Translations under genes and position numbers: made by a program | NCBI GenBank assembly: GCA_021521415.1 | Contig: JAIQDT010003830.1 | Location: 62,001-126,000 of the forward strand | From: Bidens hawaiensis | Taxonomy: Eukaryota > Streptophyta > Magnoliopsida > Asterales > Asteraceae | Length of the DNA: 64,000 nt | Direction: 5' to 3' | In this document: piece after piece, positions 44,220-56,369 of the stretch | How positions within the stretch are numbered: the first letter of the stretch is position 1 | How the letters are laid out: the number at the start of each line of letters is the position of its first letter | The notes under the pieces: generated by a model | The model's database searches: none | What the model saw: only the letters and a program-made list of their open reading frames with translations | Told to the model about the DNA's origin: nothing

Positions 44220-45639
44220 TTAGATTATATTTGTATATATCTCTTTATAGTTCAGTTAAACTTTATACTTATCTCAATTATATTTGTATTCTAAAAACTT
44301 TCTATATATATCTCAATATGTGTTTGTGGGATTAGTTTTATTTGTTTATTTTAATTCTAGTGTTTATAGTTCAGTTAAATATATTTTTATTTGTTTATTT
44401 ATATCTTAATGTGTCGACTTCAAAAGAGCAGGGGTATGTCTTTAGCAGGTTAGGGTTTGCAATTCAGAAAGAGGAGGCGGCGCAGCTTGTTGCCCGCCTA
44501 CCTGCTATATTAATGTAATATCAATGTTTCTATATAATAAGAAGTAAAATTATTATGTAATCTCCTTACTTTCATTCACAAAGAAAATATGGGGTTTGAG
44601 GGATAATAATAAGTCCATACATACAGAAGATGGGGAATTTATCCCTGTACTTCATTCATATGAATTATGATAAAATAAGAATATAGGTAAATAGATTTGC
44701 AATTTTAAGAAAATCATGTCAAACAAGCTATTTTTGTTTCTTATTTACCAGTAGATGTTGTTTTGAATGTTTTTTAAGAGATTATGATACATTTTCTAAC
44801 ACAAATTAGTCAGGGGAGGCTCGGAGGGTGTGCGAGCTGCATCATAGGTCGGGGCACATAAGTTTCGGAGGCACAAACTTTTCTTTATATATAATACATA
44901 TATATGTTTTTTTGTTAAAAATAAGGTTATTTGCAATGATTTATGAGATAATTACATGCTTAGAATGATTTCTACTTAGGCCGATAAAATTTTATTTATG
45001 TACATTAGCGAATTAAAATTTTTCGTCAAGGTCTAGAGGCCTTTTTATTTTAAGTTGGCCGAGGTATTTAAAGTCTCAAAATAGCACTACAAATTACGTT
45101 CACCAACCGGAGATAATATAATTAACATAGATGCATGTGTACACATTATACACCAAATCCAACAAAATCCATAACTTTATACGAAATTATTTTAATGTCA
45201 TTACTTTTTTTTAAGTTACATAAAGCCATACGTGATATAAATTCATTCTCAATGCTTAAAAGACATAAAAAATACACAACATTGGTGAAGAATTTCGAAA
45301 TAGAATTATGCATACCTTCCTAGTTTTAATCGTCAGAAACCCGTGTGAGGCATTCAAAACAAATATTTGTTCAAAGTAACACACACGAGTGATATTGGTT
45401 CGGCTCATTGTTCTAGAAATTATTTCACAACAAAGTTGATAAGCCGAAGCAATATCACGCCATGTCTATTTCTTCGTGGGTTGTCAAGAATCAGATTTTG
45501 ATGATTTCAAATGGTGGTTCTTGTTCCTTTTTATAGACAAGATAAAGGACTTAAGCATGTGACTATATTACAATTTACAACCGACGTAGAAAAGGAAGAT
45601 GCTTATTATATATTAATACTATTGTTGTATTAATAAAAT
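44220..45639. other. Non-coding, nothing firmly recognised
   Basis: AT-rich. The stretch near 44815-44890 (ggggaggctcgg, gtcggggcacat) may be an old DNA transposon edge. No gene was seen. Confidence 0.35.
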
Positions 45640-45662
45640 ATTATATATATATATATATATAT
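45640..45662. repeat. (TA)n microsatellite, left flank of TIR element
   Basis: A simple TA run directly abuts the terminal repeat of the element at 45663; the matching run is at 47000-47025. Confidence 0.85.
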
Positions 45663-46999
45663 AGGATCCAATACAATAATGGTTTATCATACATTACGTA
45701 CGCGACACGTATTCCCGTCGATTTTCAATTTAACGCGGTGGCGGTTTTGTAATTTTCATCAAATCTGATCCACTGCTCCAATTGATTCCGTCCACCTTTA
45801 TCGTCACCATTCAGCAATCTTCATCGTACAATGATTTCGCCCACTATCGAAGCCACCATCCACAATTATCATACATCGTCGTCTATTATTTGTTCACATG
45901 TTTGTTAATATTTTGATAAAATTGAAATTGAAGATTGAAATTGATGAACCTAATTCATCAATTAACCTTTAAATTGATCTAATTAATCATCAATTTAAAG
46001 ATTCGGTCGATTATTTTTTTCAGTTTTTAGTGGGTTATGCCAGAACGTTTAAACTCTTTTGCCTGAACGTTTAAACTTTTATGCCTAAACGTTTAAAGGT
46101 TTAAACTTTTTTTCCTGAACGCTTAAAGGTTTAACATTTGAACGTTTTAAAGTTTTGTGTTTCTGGTGGTTCAAAACTAAGAATTTCAGTACAAAAGGTT
46201 TAGAAGTTCTAAACTTCAGGTGTTTAATTTTTTTTGTTAGTTTAGAAGTTCTGAACTTCTAAACTTTTTTAAACAACCAGAACTTCTTAGAACGTTTAAA
46301 GATCATTTTTTTTTTGACATCCAAAACTTCATTGAAAGTATTAGAACGTTTAAAGATATTCATTTTTTTTAACACCCAAAACTTCATTGAATGTGTCAGA
46401 ACATTTATAGGTCTTCAGTTTTGTTTCAGAACGTTTAAACATAATATTTTGAACCCTAATCAGAGCTCGATTGAGTGCATTATTTCTGCAATTCCATAAT
46501 CGATTGATGAATCTAAATACTTATACACATCAATTCGATTGATTAAATCATCATTTTGGTGTTCATATTGGTCAAAACGTTTAAACTTTGATCAGAACGT
46601 TTAAACATGAACCCTATTCATAGTTCAATTAAGTGTGTTAATCTATATTTTCATAATCGATTGATGATTCTAAAGCCTCTTACACATCAATTCGATTGAT
46701 TAGCTCATCAATTTTTGATCAAGTTGAAGATTTTTAATGTTCAGTAACGTTCTATTTCAATTTTGGTTTTTGACTTTTTGAGATTTCATACTGTATGTTG
46801 TGATTAGAGTTTAGAAATTGGATGAGATAGATTAAGGAGTTCAGAATTTGGATCAGAATCGATATTAAATTGATGAATTTTATCGCGAACTACTGTTTGG
46901 GTTATTTACGAAACTGCCACCGTGTGAAATTAACATCAACATTCACAAAACTCGCGTACATAATGTATGATAACTGATTATTGTACGTTAACTTCCCCC
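45663..46999. mobile_element. Non-autonomous TIR element inside (TA)n, with aacgtttaaac array
   Basis: The left end (45663-45705) and the reverse complement of the right end (46952-46999) share tacaataat, tatcatacatta and gtacgcga, giving imperfect inverted repeats of about 45 bp. TA microsatellites lie on both sides, as in rice 'micron' elements. It is 1.34 kb with no coding frame. Confidence 0.78.
46035..46625. repeat. aacgtttaaac motif array in the TIR element
   Basis: The words gaacgtttaaac, aacgtttaaag and ggtttaaac recur at short irregular spacing; the core is nearly palindromic. No coding frame explains them. Confidence 0.8.
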
Positions 47000-47025
47000 T
47001 ATATATATATATATATATATATATA

Positions 47026-47280
47026 GGGGAGGATTATCCTAAAAAATAAGTAGTTTCCTAGGAAGACTATGAATAAATCATAGCCATTGGATCAAGTTAA
47101 TCAATGATTGAGATTTAAAATTACCAATAACCGACATAGTTTTCTAGAATTACTCTCTCATCATTATAACCGACATAGTTTCATAGAATTGTTCTTTCAT
47201 CATTATTTGTAATGTCAAATGTCAAAATTTTGTTGGTTTTTACCATTTTTAGGAAACTTCTTATTTTTATTTGAACCCTT
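47026..47280. mobile_element. Short MITE adjoining (TA)n
   Basis: Start ggggaggattatcct with aaaaataag and agtttccta matches the inverted end (47244-47280: taggaaacttctta, aacccct-like). About 255 bp, no ORF. Confidence 0.6.
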
Positions 47281-47535
47281 AGTTATTAATTAATATTACT
47301 ATATCTATATAAACAAAAATGGTAAAAGAATTAAACAATCAATGACCGTGCTTCAAGATCAGCGAATCCACTATACCACTTATGTACAAGATAAAAATTA
47401 TTAATATACCAATTTTGCCCCTCAAGTATTTTAATGAGCATCTTTAGTTCAAAAGTTGTTTCAAATGCTTCAATCCATATCCTAAATTAGAATTTTGTCA
47501 TGTGAACAACGGAGATAGAAATGAATGTTACTTTT
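47281..47535. other. Short AT-rich spacer
   Basis: Nothing recognised between the MITE and the LINE remnant. Confidence 0.35.
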
Positions 47536-48075
47536 TGTGCGACAAGAGCTTCCAACTAAATTGAAGGAAAAATTTTATAGAGTCGCAGTTAGACCTGCAT
47601 TGTTATATGGAACAGATTATTGGGCCATCAAGAAGACACACAGGTGCGGAAGATGGAGGTAGCAGAAATGAGAATACTACGCTGGATGTGTGGGCACACA
47701 AGGTTAGACCAAATAAGAAACATTGTGTTTCGGGAGAGATTAGGGGTAGCGAACATATCAGACAAGATAAGAGAGTGGAGATTCAGATGGTTTGGACATG
47801 TGAAGAGAAGACAGACGACGAATCCTGTTAGATCCATAGAAAACGTTACTATAGAGGGGAGGAGGGGTAGAGGACGACCTAAATTGACTTGAGATGAGAG
47901 GATTAGACAGGATCTGATAGGCCTAAACCTCTCAAAGGATATGGTTGAGGATATGAATTCTTGGAGAAGTAGAATTAAAGTTAAGGATTTTTTAAGATAA
48001 ATGAACATTTTATGGCGTTTATTTACCTTATTCTGGTCACACACAATAATGATATTTTCTTCCCACACACACACA
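47536..48075 (+). pseudogene. RTE-type LINE, end of the RT ORF and start of 3' UTR
   Basis: The C-terminal tail of the plant RTE polyprotein is readable: DKRAS near 47540, then in the best frame (47620-47892) VRKMEVAEMRILRWMCGHTR, IRNIVFRERLGV, IREWRFRWFGHVKRR and RRGRGRPKLT, followed by IRQDLIGLNLSKDM after a TGA. Two frameshifts or stops break it. Only this 3' end is present, as usual for 5'-truncated LINE copies. The 3' UTR is interrupted at 48092 and resumes at 48485. Confidence 0.87.
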
Positions 48076-48091
48076 CACATATATATATATA

Positions 48092-48468
48092 GATTGCGAG
48101 AAGTGATATTACAGCGAGAAGTGCGAGAAGTGAATGTATAACTTCATTAATTCTTAATTTCAATCCATTTCATATGATGTTGCATACATATATGTAGGTT
48201 GGTTGTATTTATGTCTTAATTACACATTCAAACCTACCTACAAACATATAAATGTACCGAGTCACATTCAAACCTATGCACCAACACACATAAAAACATA
48301 CATACACATATACAAACATACGTACACATATACAATCATACATACCTGCACACATAAATATGCACCTACACAACGCACCTACACATAAGAAAGGGAGTGA
48401 AATTAGGGATTAATGGAGTTACACCTTCACTTCTCGCTGTAAAAAAACTTCTGAAATGATCCGGTACC
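48092..48468. mobile_element. MITE-like insertion between TA runs, in the LINE 3' UTR
   Basis: The left end carries attacagcgagaagtg and the right end the inverse cacttctcgctgtaa. Short TA runs lie at 48079-48091 and 48469-48482. The interior contains aca/cat-rich low-complexity sequence that gives a false Thr/His/Tyr frame. Confidence 0.68.
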
Positions 48469-48484
48469 TATATATATATATATT

Positions 48485-48612
48485 TATTTACTATTGAACT
48501 ATGATTTCTTTATATTGCCCCATACATACGTATTCTAGAGTTGAGCGTCTCTCTGGAAGCCACCTCTTTATCCCTTTGGATAGAGGTACGGTGCCTTTGT
48601 ATGTTGGATTAA
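48485..48612 (+). mobile_element. RTE LINE 3' UTR, remaining part
   Basis: agccacctctttatccctt and ggatagaggtacggt are the conserved 3' words, also seen at 14320-14390. It completes the LINE started at 47536. Confidence 0.72.
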
Positions 48613-49309
48613 TGTAGTTTAAAACCTTTTTTTACATTAATCTTATAATAATTGTAGTGTCAAACGTGTGTTTTATATTCGACGAAGTTCGTCAAAAATG
48701 AGCAAAGAATACATTTTGTGAGACAAGACATGCTTTATGAGACGAGAATGAAGTCCTTGTAATTAGGTAAAAAGAAAAGGCATGCAACTTTGTGTTACCT
48801 TTGACAATTATTTTTGTTACAACAATAGTATGATCACTACCATAATCTGTTTATTAAAAAACTAAACATAAAATAATCACTTGTAGGTAATACCAACTCT
48901 CTATTGCAAAAGAATCCCAAATGTTGAAGCATTTGATACGATTAAAAAATCTTATTTTAAGAACATTGTTGATGTTGTTTTGGGTAGTGAGTAGCAACTT
49001 AGTGATATTTTATCATCAGATGTCAAGCATGTTGAAAACAAGGTCAATTGTGTAATAAATATCTTCATGCATCAATAAGTTCAGAAAGTTAAAGTTTAAG
49101 GCGTTGGTTTCTTTCTCAATTGATGCGGGTCATAAATCATAAACAGTCCAGTGTTAACAAGAAGCGTATTTGATTGAGATTCGGTCACAATGGAGGTTAC
49201 ATATTTTGTTTAAAATTTTAGACCAAAATATTTAGCTTCGTCTTTCAGATAATGGGAAACACTAGGTCGTTGGCATAATGTAAATCTTGGTATTCCAAGG
49301 TACCTTATC

Positions 49310-49665
49310 ATTACTTTGTTCATGTCCGTTCATATAAAATAAGGGCATGTCCGTGTGCATTCTTGTTCGTTCATTTAAAATCTAAATGACCAGTTTACAA
49401 TGGAAATGAATAAGTCTAATACATCACAATTTATCCAGAAAACACATCTAAATTAGTGGCTTAAATTTACCACATTCATTTTAACAAGCCCTTTTTATTT
49501 TCATATATATAACTACTTATATGTTTATAAAACATAAATGAACGAACATAACCGGATGCTCATGAACATAAATGAACAAACAAAATGCATGTTCATGTTT
49601 GTTTTTATTAAATAAACGAAGATGAACTTCCAATCGAACAGTTCGTTAATGTTCGGTTCTTTTAT
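49310..49665. repeat. gttcatttatg / catgaacgaac motif block, possible MITE
   Basis: Repeated gttcgttcattta and aaatgaacgaacat words in both orientations toward the two ends suggest a small DNA element with subterminal repeats. No clean ends or duplication found. Confidence 0.4.
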
Positions 49666-50297
49666 AGGCTTAAATTAGCATGTAAGATGATTGGAAATAC
49701 GTCAAGAAGTTATAATAAATTGTGTATATTTTTAGAGCAGCCACTATAGATATATTTATATAAACACTTTTATAAAACTTTCTACATTTACATGCTCTAA
49801 TTAACAATACTAGATGAAAGAATAAATATAATCCTAAAAGGGTCATATGGGTCACAAGGGTTAAAAGTCGTCTGAAATTTATTGCATTGTGTTTTTGTAA
49901 TCATGCTAATGGGTTGGCGCAGTTTGACTTAACCTTGATAGAATTTTATGAATACATTGACAGAAGATGAATGCTATTTTAGCTCAATTGTATCCTCAAA
50001 ATATAATTCTTTTGATAATAAAGATACAACAGGTTTACACAATTTCTTTGTGATCATGCTTTGTAATGGACTGTTTATAAATGAGTCATAATATCAAGTT
50101 CATATTTGGCAGGAGGAGCCATCAGGGTTAAAGCTTGTATTATCATTTGCTTCATTGAAGTATCATGTGAACTCTAGAAGTTAAGTGACAAGATTCATAT
50201 TGATAGTTTATCTTCTTTTTAAGGTTGTTGGCTTGACTTCAAAAGTCAAAATTCACCCAACAAAACATATATAAGATAATTTAATATTTTTAGAAAA

Positions 50298-50345
50298 CTG
50301 GTGGTGGTGGCGGTGACTGCCATGGTGGTGGTGATGGTGGCAGTG
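50298..50345. repeat. (ggt)n imperfect microsatellite
   Basis: ggtggtggcggtgac and ggtggtggtgatggtgg. Confidence 0.75.
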
Positions 50346-51319
50346 CAATATGTCACAAAAGCATGCCACATATATGCCAAATAAGCATGTCACATTATGA
50401 AAACTAACTACGTTAGAATTTCGTTACTCTGGGATCATTGGTAGAAAAAATGATAAAAAGTGGGGCTGTCATTAGTCATTTCGTTAGTTATGATCGGCAG
50501 TGGCCAAAAGGTGATAGTTGAGATTATTTAAAACCAATATATTATTTTAAAAGTGGTTGTAAATTGTTATTGAGACAATGTTTGATGAAATTGTCTAAGA
50601 ACAAACACAAATCCCTTCAACAACCTACAAAACTTCCACTTAAAAACAAAATACGTCCTAATTAAGGGGAATATTAACTTAGGGTTTCTAATTGTTAGAT
50701 GAAACGAAGGATTTGATAAAGAAGGCGAGAAAAGAGTTTCTTAAGATGGTTTATTTTCATTATAGCGGCACTTTCAAATGATGGCTTCTAGTTATCACAC
50801 ATTTTAAAATATAAAAAAGTATTAAATCTACAAAACTTCATAGTACACAAATTTATGTATAAAATATTAAAAACATATACATTATTAATAAAAATTAAAT
50901 TTTTAAAACTTAGTTTTATACATATTATCATAAAATTTTCGTTAATAAAATTCATATATTAATATAACTTCTATTATATTTGATTAGAATAAAAACTAAT
51001 TAACAAATTAGATATTCTTTTAATACACAACAATAACTAAACTACAAAATCTATAAATACAACAAATACATTTGAAATAATAAGAAAATCACAAACTAAA
51101 CATCATACTAGAAAAATATAATAATCTAATAAGTCACCCAAAAATGAAATGAAAACGCATGACGTACCCATTTCAAATATATGTGGAACTAGAATTGGCC
51201 TATAGAAATTCAAATATATCAATTTTTATTAAAAGCTCAATTCATTATCAAGCACAAAATACATATTTTAAACAACAAAAAAACAAAATGTTGGGCTACA
51301 TTAATTGACAGACACATGA

Positions 51320-51823
51320 TGAGAAAACGTTTATACGAGCCAATATCTAGCCGCTAACATCGATACATCAATAAATACTTTATTAATAATTTATGGATGA
51401 ATACATTATGGTGAATAATAACTCATGGAGAGAATCCGACATGGTAACAACATGAAAATAACTTAGACACGGATCTCTCTTACATTCAATGAATAGGTTA
51501 AGCCTATTTATAGGCATTGACCCCATTCGTTATACAAAGCTAATGAATGTGGTGATCCTTTTCACGAATGGCTTCCCATACGTTAAGTTAATCTAATTCG
51601 TTATGCTTCCATAACGATTGGGGATTAACTTAACGATTAAGCCCCCATTCGCCATACAGTCCATAGCGAATGGGCTTATACCTTAACGAATAGCTAGTCT
51701 ATAACGAATGGACCTCATTTGCTATACAATCCATAGCGAATGGGCCAATTTACATTTAAATAAACATACTAGACTTTCTCTAACTTATTCGATCGGCTAC
51801 GGACACCAAATCATGCACTAACA
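51320..51823 (-). repeat. 3' LTR of the minus-strand non-coding element
   Basis: On the minus strand it starts tgttagtgcatgatttgg and carries repeated cattcgtta / taacgaatg words before a cctataaatagg-type TATA region near 51500-51515. Confidence 0.8.
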
Positions 51824-51975
51824 GACTCCCCCTTTTAGTAGCGGTCGAATACTTTAACCTTTAATACTTTAACTGCAAATCATCAGTCACAAATCATGCA
51901 CTAACAGACTCCCACTTTTTCGTAGCGTTCGAATACTTTAACTGCAAATCATCAGTCACAAATCATGCACTAACA
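51824..51975 (-). repeat. Two tandem copies of purine tract plus LTR start
   Basis: Units 51824-51906 (83 bp) and 51907-51975 (69 bp). Each contains gactccc-type purine tract complement, tcgaatactttaa, catcagtcaca and ends catgcactaaca, which is the LTR's own start. A related single unit is at 58911-58995 in the other copy. Confidence 0.82.
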
Positions 51976-52439
51976 GACTACCCCTTGACTAATGACTCTC
52001 GGGCTTGTGCAGACATAAAATCTTTAAGTCTTTTTAGCAAACCAATAACTTGTAGCTTCTCATATCAGATCAATCAGCAATCGAAGAATAATTGCAGTCT
52101 TGATATCAGACAAACGTATCTTTGCAATCATGAATTACCACCAGAATTTTAGTATTTTTTTAAGAAACCACTGCAAACGTAGGAAGATACATGCCAAATA
52201 AACTCAAATGAAAGTTTTATCTCCCCCGTTGTTGACAAATTCAGCAAGGTCTTGAACAATCTTCACATATCACTTATAAACTCCTTAAATTACTCTTGGT
52301 CTCCCCCTCGGCCAGCCGAAATGCATAAAAAATCGGCCGAGAAATATATCACCAAAATTTGAGAGAAGAGTACCCAATACATTAGGAATATCCCAGAAAA
52401 ATTTCTTTTAAGAACATTTTTCTAAGATATTTTTTTTTA

Positions 52440-52770
52440 CCTAAAATCAATGACGAATGAGCTCAAAGAACGAATGAGGCTTCATTCGTCATCCCATACG
52501 TTATCCTGATCACCATTCATCAAAACAGTCTCCCATTCATTAGAACAGTATAACGAATAAAGTTCAAATCTATAATTTAATCCAATAACGAATGAGCCCA
52601 CATTCGTTTGATCTGATAGAAAATGAGCCTCCATTCGTTATACCCATAATTTAAACACATTCGTTAAATTCCATAACGAATGACCTTTTTAAATTAACGA
52701 ATGGTCTCCATTCGTTGAACTTCCGTAACAAATGGCTACAGTAGCATGACGAATGGGTTGTTAGATCTGC
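52440..52770. repeat. attcgtta motif block in the internal region
   Basis: Dense cattcgtta and taacgaatg words, equivalent to 57410-57930 in the plus-strand copy. Confidence 0.75.
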
Positions 52771-53014
52771 AACTGTTCACCGGAAAAACGTGTATATCTA
52801 GAAAAATCAGTTACAAAGCCAGAAAATACTGTTACATCACCGAATTCTGCTTCATCTATGGTGAAATCATCAAAAAAACACTATAATTAACCATGAAAAT
52901 CAACACGAACACTCGGATTTTCATTATGATCACAAATCTATCGTCCAATTAACTTAACAATCACTGATTTGATTTGAATATGATCAAACACTAACTTACC
53001 ATTCAAGTTAAAAA

Positions 53015-54998
53015 TGTCAAGTTTTCAAAGTCAAGGGATCAATTCTGCCAAATTCCAAACACCAAGGACTAAAATGAAAATTCTGTTTTTGTTGTCCTAT
53101 CGCGATACGTGACGAGAAAAAAGAAAAGCCCATCGCGTATCGCGAAGGGCTTGGTCAAAAAACTTCTGGAAGGGGTCAACAGCGATACGTGATCGCTATT
53201 GAACCAACGTCATCGCGTATCGCGATGACGTGGCCTGACAGGTTGTGACACGTGTGCCACGTGTCAGCCAGTGGAACGAGGTCACACCATGTGTCACCAC
53301 GTGGCACCGCGTCTGCCACGTGGCAAGCCTACGTGGTGACTGGCCAACACTATATCGCGATACGCGATAGGGTTATCTGGTGCCCATCTCGTATCGTGAA
53401 GGGACACCATATTTCCCTATAAATAGGGGGCTCCGGGATTGATCCTCTCACACCTCAAAAACACATACACAACTCTCTCTCTAACATCTCTCTAGATCCC
53501 GATAAAAATACCCTCGATCTACCTCGATAAACGTACCGTAATACCTCGATTTTCGCACCCAAATACCGACATACCTTGATAATCATGCCACCACCCGACG
53601 ACGTTCAAAAGGAAAAGGTGTTATAATCTTGACGTCCCGAAAATCAACTCGAAGTGTATGATGTGATGTATGGTGTCTCGATAAGCGTGCCATGAAAAGG
53701 TGTTGATCAAGGAAGTAGAGAAAACAAAGCGGCAACGAAGTGCTGCTCAAGTGTATAGGGTTTATTAAGCCAAGAAAATGTAGGCATAATGCCCAAATAA
53801 AATAACAATAAAATATTATAAGGCTTAAAACTTAAGGTTGAGTAAATACTCGATACCTCAATAAATAAAAGAAAAAAAATAAAAAATAAGAGAAAAGAAA
53901 GAAATATAAATGTATATTCAAATACATGTGTGTATATATAAATAAATATTTGTTATAATATTATTTAAGTATAATGAGTATTCTTAAATAATAAAGAAGA
54001 AAGATATCTATAGGTTATATTAAAGAAAGATATTTTTAAACTAAAGGTTTAAAAAGAAAAGAAAAGAGATTACTTTATAAACTAAAGGTTTTAAAGTAAA
54101 TCGAGGTGGCGATTATAAAACTAAGACTAAAGGTCTTAAGCTGGATTGTATATCCGACTAACAAAATGTTATACTCGTACTATAGGTGCGAGATAGAAAG
54201 GGAAAGACCCTCGGACGGTGTTGGAAACCGATCCCAATCAAAAGGTGAATACGCTTCAAATTTTACAAACTTGCTTTCAAACGAGTCAAATGTGTTATGT
54301 GAAAAGAATTACATGAGACTACGTGTCTCTAAAACTTTTATAAAAAAAAGTAAAAACCAAGCCTTCAGGCTATAGTATACATTTGCCTGGATCCTTACAT
54401 ATGTGGTAAAATGCGGTGGGCACATCGCACCACGGTTGGTCACGACCTCCAGCCACGATGGGTCGGACCTAAGTACGTTCGAGTGAGACTGACCATGTGT
54501 ATATATGTGGTACCTAAGTAATGTCGAACGCTGCGATGTTTGGTGAGTTGCTATGAGTAGAGACTTGAGTTTATAAATTGTATTATTTTATAGCTTGATT
54601 ATTCCTAAGCCACGATGGGCCGGACCTAAGTTATGTCTCTAGGGGTAATCAAGTAAAAGAAAATATTTTTAGCGTCAGCATATTCACCAGCATTCGTTGC
54701 TGACGTATTTTCTTAACATTTTTGTAGGTAATCAAGAATAGAGCTTGAAGAACGAAGTGCTCAGGATTCCGATGGCTCGGACATTTTGTTAACTTAAATA
54801 TTAAAGAACGGTGGTTTTGTAAAGTATAAACAAGTAAAACTTGAATGAGACTTTTGTCTCATCTTTTGTATGTAAATATTTACAACTTAAATCCACATGT
54901 TTTATAAGACTTCCGCTAATAACTCGTAACTCTGATTTATTTACAAATGTGGTACCAACTGTTGGTCACACTACTAGGCCTTAGATGGGGGTGTGACA
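53015..54998 (+). mobile_element. Solo LTR (gypsy-type) inserted in the non-coding element
   Basis: It starts tgtcaagttttc and ends gggtgtgaca. A TATA box (ctataaatagggg near 53417) is followed by a ct-rich start region, which gives the plus orientation. No target duplication was found at these ends, so the boundary may be off or the site eroded. Low-complexity aag/ata sequence fills 53860-54070. No coding region. Confidence 0.65.
53098..53400. repeat. cgcgatacg motif array and cacgtg cluster upstream of TATA
   Basis: Repeated cgcgatacg and its complement cgtatcgcg, including tcgcgtatcgcga. Between them, 53248-53335, lie several cacgtg G-box-like words (gccacgtgtc, ccacgtggc). All are within about 320 bp upstream of the TATA box. 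Confidence 0.85.
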
Positions 54999-55204
54999 GC
55001 GGATCCTTCAATACACCATAATTAACCACCAGATTAGATTACACTAGAAGCTACGTATTTCATAAATAAACATTAATCTAAGATCAATTTCAACATTCGT
55101 ACCTTAATTTGATCCAAATCTGATCAAACCAAACCGAAACCTGATGAACACGAAGAACACCATTCATATCTGAATTATACCTTAAATTGATGCATCGAGA
55201 GTCA

Positions 55205-55672
55205 AGATCTAGCCGCTAACATCGATACAACAATAAATACTTTATTAATAATTTAGAGATGAATACACTATGGTGAATAATAACTTATGGAGAGAATCCA
55301 GCATAGTAACAACATGAAAATAACTTAGACACGGATCTCTCTTATATTCAATGAATAGGATAAGCCTATTTATCGCAATGGACCCATTCGTTATACAACG
55401 CTAACGAATGGGGTGATCCTTTTCACGAATGGCTTCCCATACATTAAATTAATCTCATTCGTTATGCTTCCATAACGAATGGGGATTAACTTAACGATTA
55501 AGCCTCCATTCGCTATACAGTCCATAGCGAATGGGCTTATACCTTAACAATAACGAATGGACCTCATTCGCTACACACTCCATAGCGAATTGGACATTTT
55601 ACGTTTAAATAAATAGACTAGATTATCTCTAAGTTATTCGATCGACTACGGACACCAAATCATGCACTAACA
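55205..55672 (-). repeat. 5' LTR of the minus-strand non-coding element
   Basis: On the minus strand it starts tgttagtgcatgatttgg, colinear with 51320-51823. The primer site expected below it is missing. Confidence 0.78.
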
Positions 55673-55677
55673 CATGA

Positions 55678-56369
55678 GAGCCCATTTTTGGTGATCAATT
55701 AAATAACATATACGTCCTAAATCACCAACGAACCGTAACAACTCAATACAAACGAAAACACAAACCATATAAATTTCTTTATGCATTCATGTATTTTAAG
55801 ACGAAAATTCGCATCTTAAATAACAAAATGTTGGGTCACGTTAACTATTAGACCAATGAGACCCATTTGAGATATAACAAAAAACAAAACAAACTATACT
55901 TTAACTAAAACTAATAAATATAACATATTTTATAAGTTCATGTAACCTTTAAGTTTAATACCTAAACACATCCCACATGAAAAATATACATAAAAAATAA
56001 TAATAAAAAAACAATTATTAAAAAAAACTAAAAGTAAGCCGCGTAACACGCCGACTAGAAGCTAGTTTCCTATATAATACATCAAAATTCATGGATTCTA
56101 CATCACTAATATACTAAAAGAAGAATTAAATTTAAATATTCTCAACTATTAATACATGACACTCTCAATAAATTAATTATTTGCTGATGGTCTCACTTAA
56201 CATATATTCCACCAATGGATCCTAACTAACGAAATTCTATTGTTGTTAGTTGCTAGTCAACAGAAAAACGTTTTTGACCGGAATACTCAACCTTTTCGTC
56301 ACAAACCTCTTTGTAAACTTAGATCAAATCTTTAGGAATATTTTTCTAGTAAAAGCCATAACCACTATC
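55678..56369. other. Non-coding spacer between the two family copies
   Basis: AT-rich. The words aaaatgttgggtcacgttaa here and aaaatgttgggctacattaa at 51285 suggest that an older repeat was split by the minus-strand element. ccgcgtaacacgcc before gactag near 56045 faintly resembles a Helitron end. Confidence 0.35.

Larger units (their letters stand above)
48613..51314. other. Non-coding, mostly nothing recognised
   Basis: AT-rich sequence without a credible gene. The exceptions are a motif-rich block at 49310-49665 and a ggt-rich microsatellite at 50298-50345. Confidence 0.4.
51320..55672 (-). mobile_element. Non-coding LTR element of the attcgtta family, minus strand
   Basis: catga lies on both sides (51315-51319 and 55673-55677). 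On the minus strand: 5' LTR (55672 down to about 55205), internal region without ORFs, a duplicated purine-tract region, 3' LTR (51823 down to 51320). The primer site is deleted from the 5' end of the internal region. A foreign LTR (53015-54998) sits inside it. The family is the same as the plus-strand copy at 56370. Confidence 0.8.

Noticed and set aside
45340..45640. Possible host exon near 45340-45640
   Set aside because: No conserved frame, splice pattern or recognisable protein.
48203..48388. Thr/His/Tyr-rich frame
   Set aside because: Translation of aca/cat-rich low-complexity DNA inside a MITE-like insertion.
56036..56060. Third Helitron end near 56045
   Set aside because: The hairpin is imperfect and the base after ctag is A, not T; no partner 5' end.
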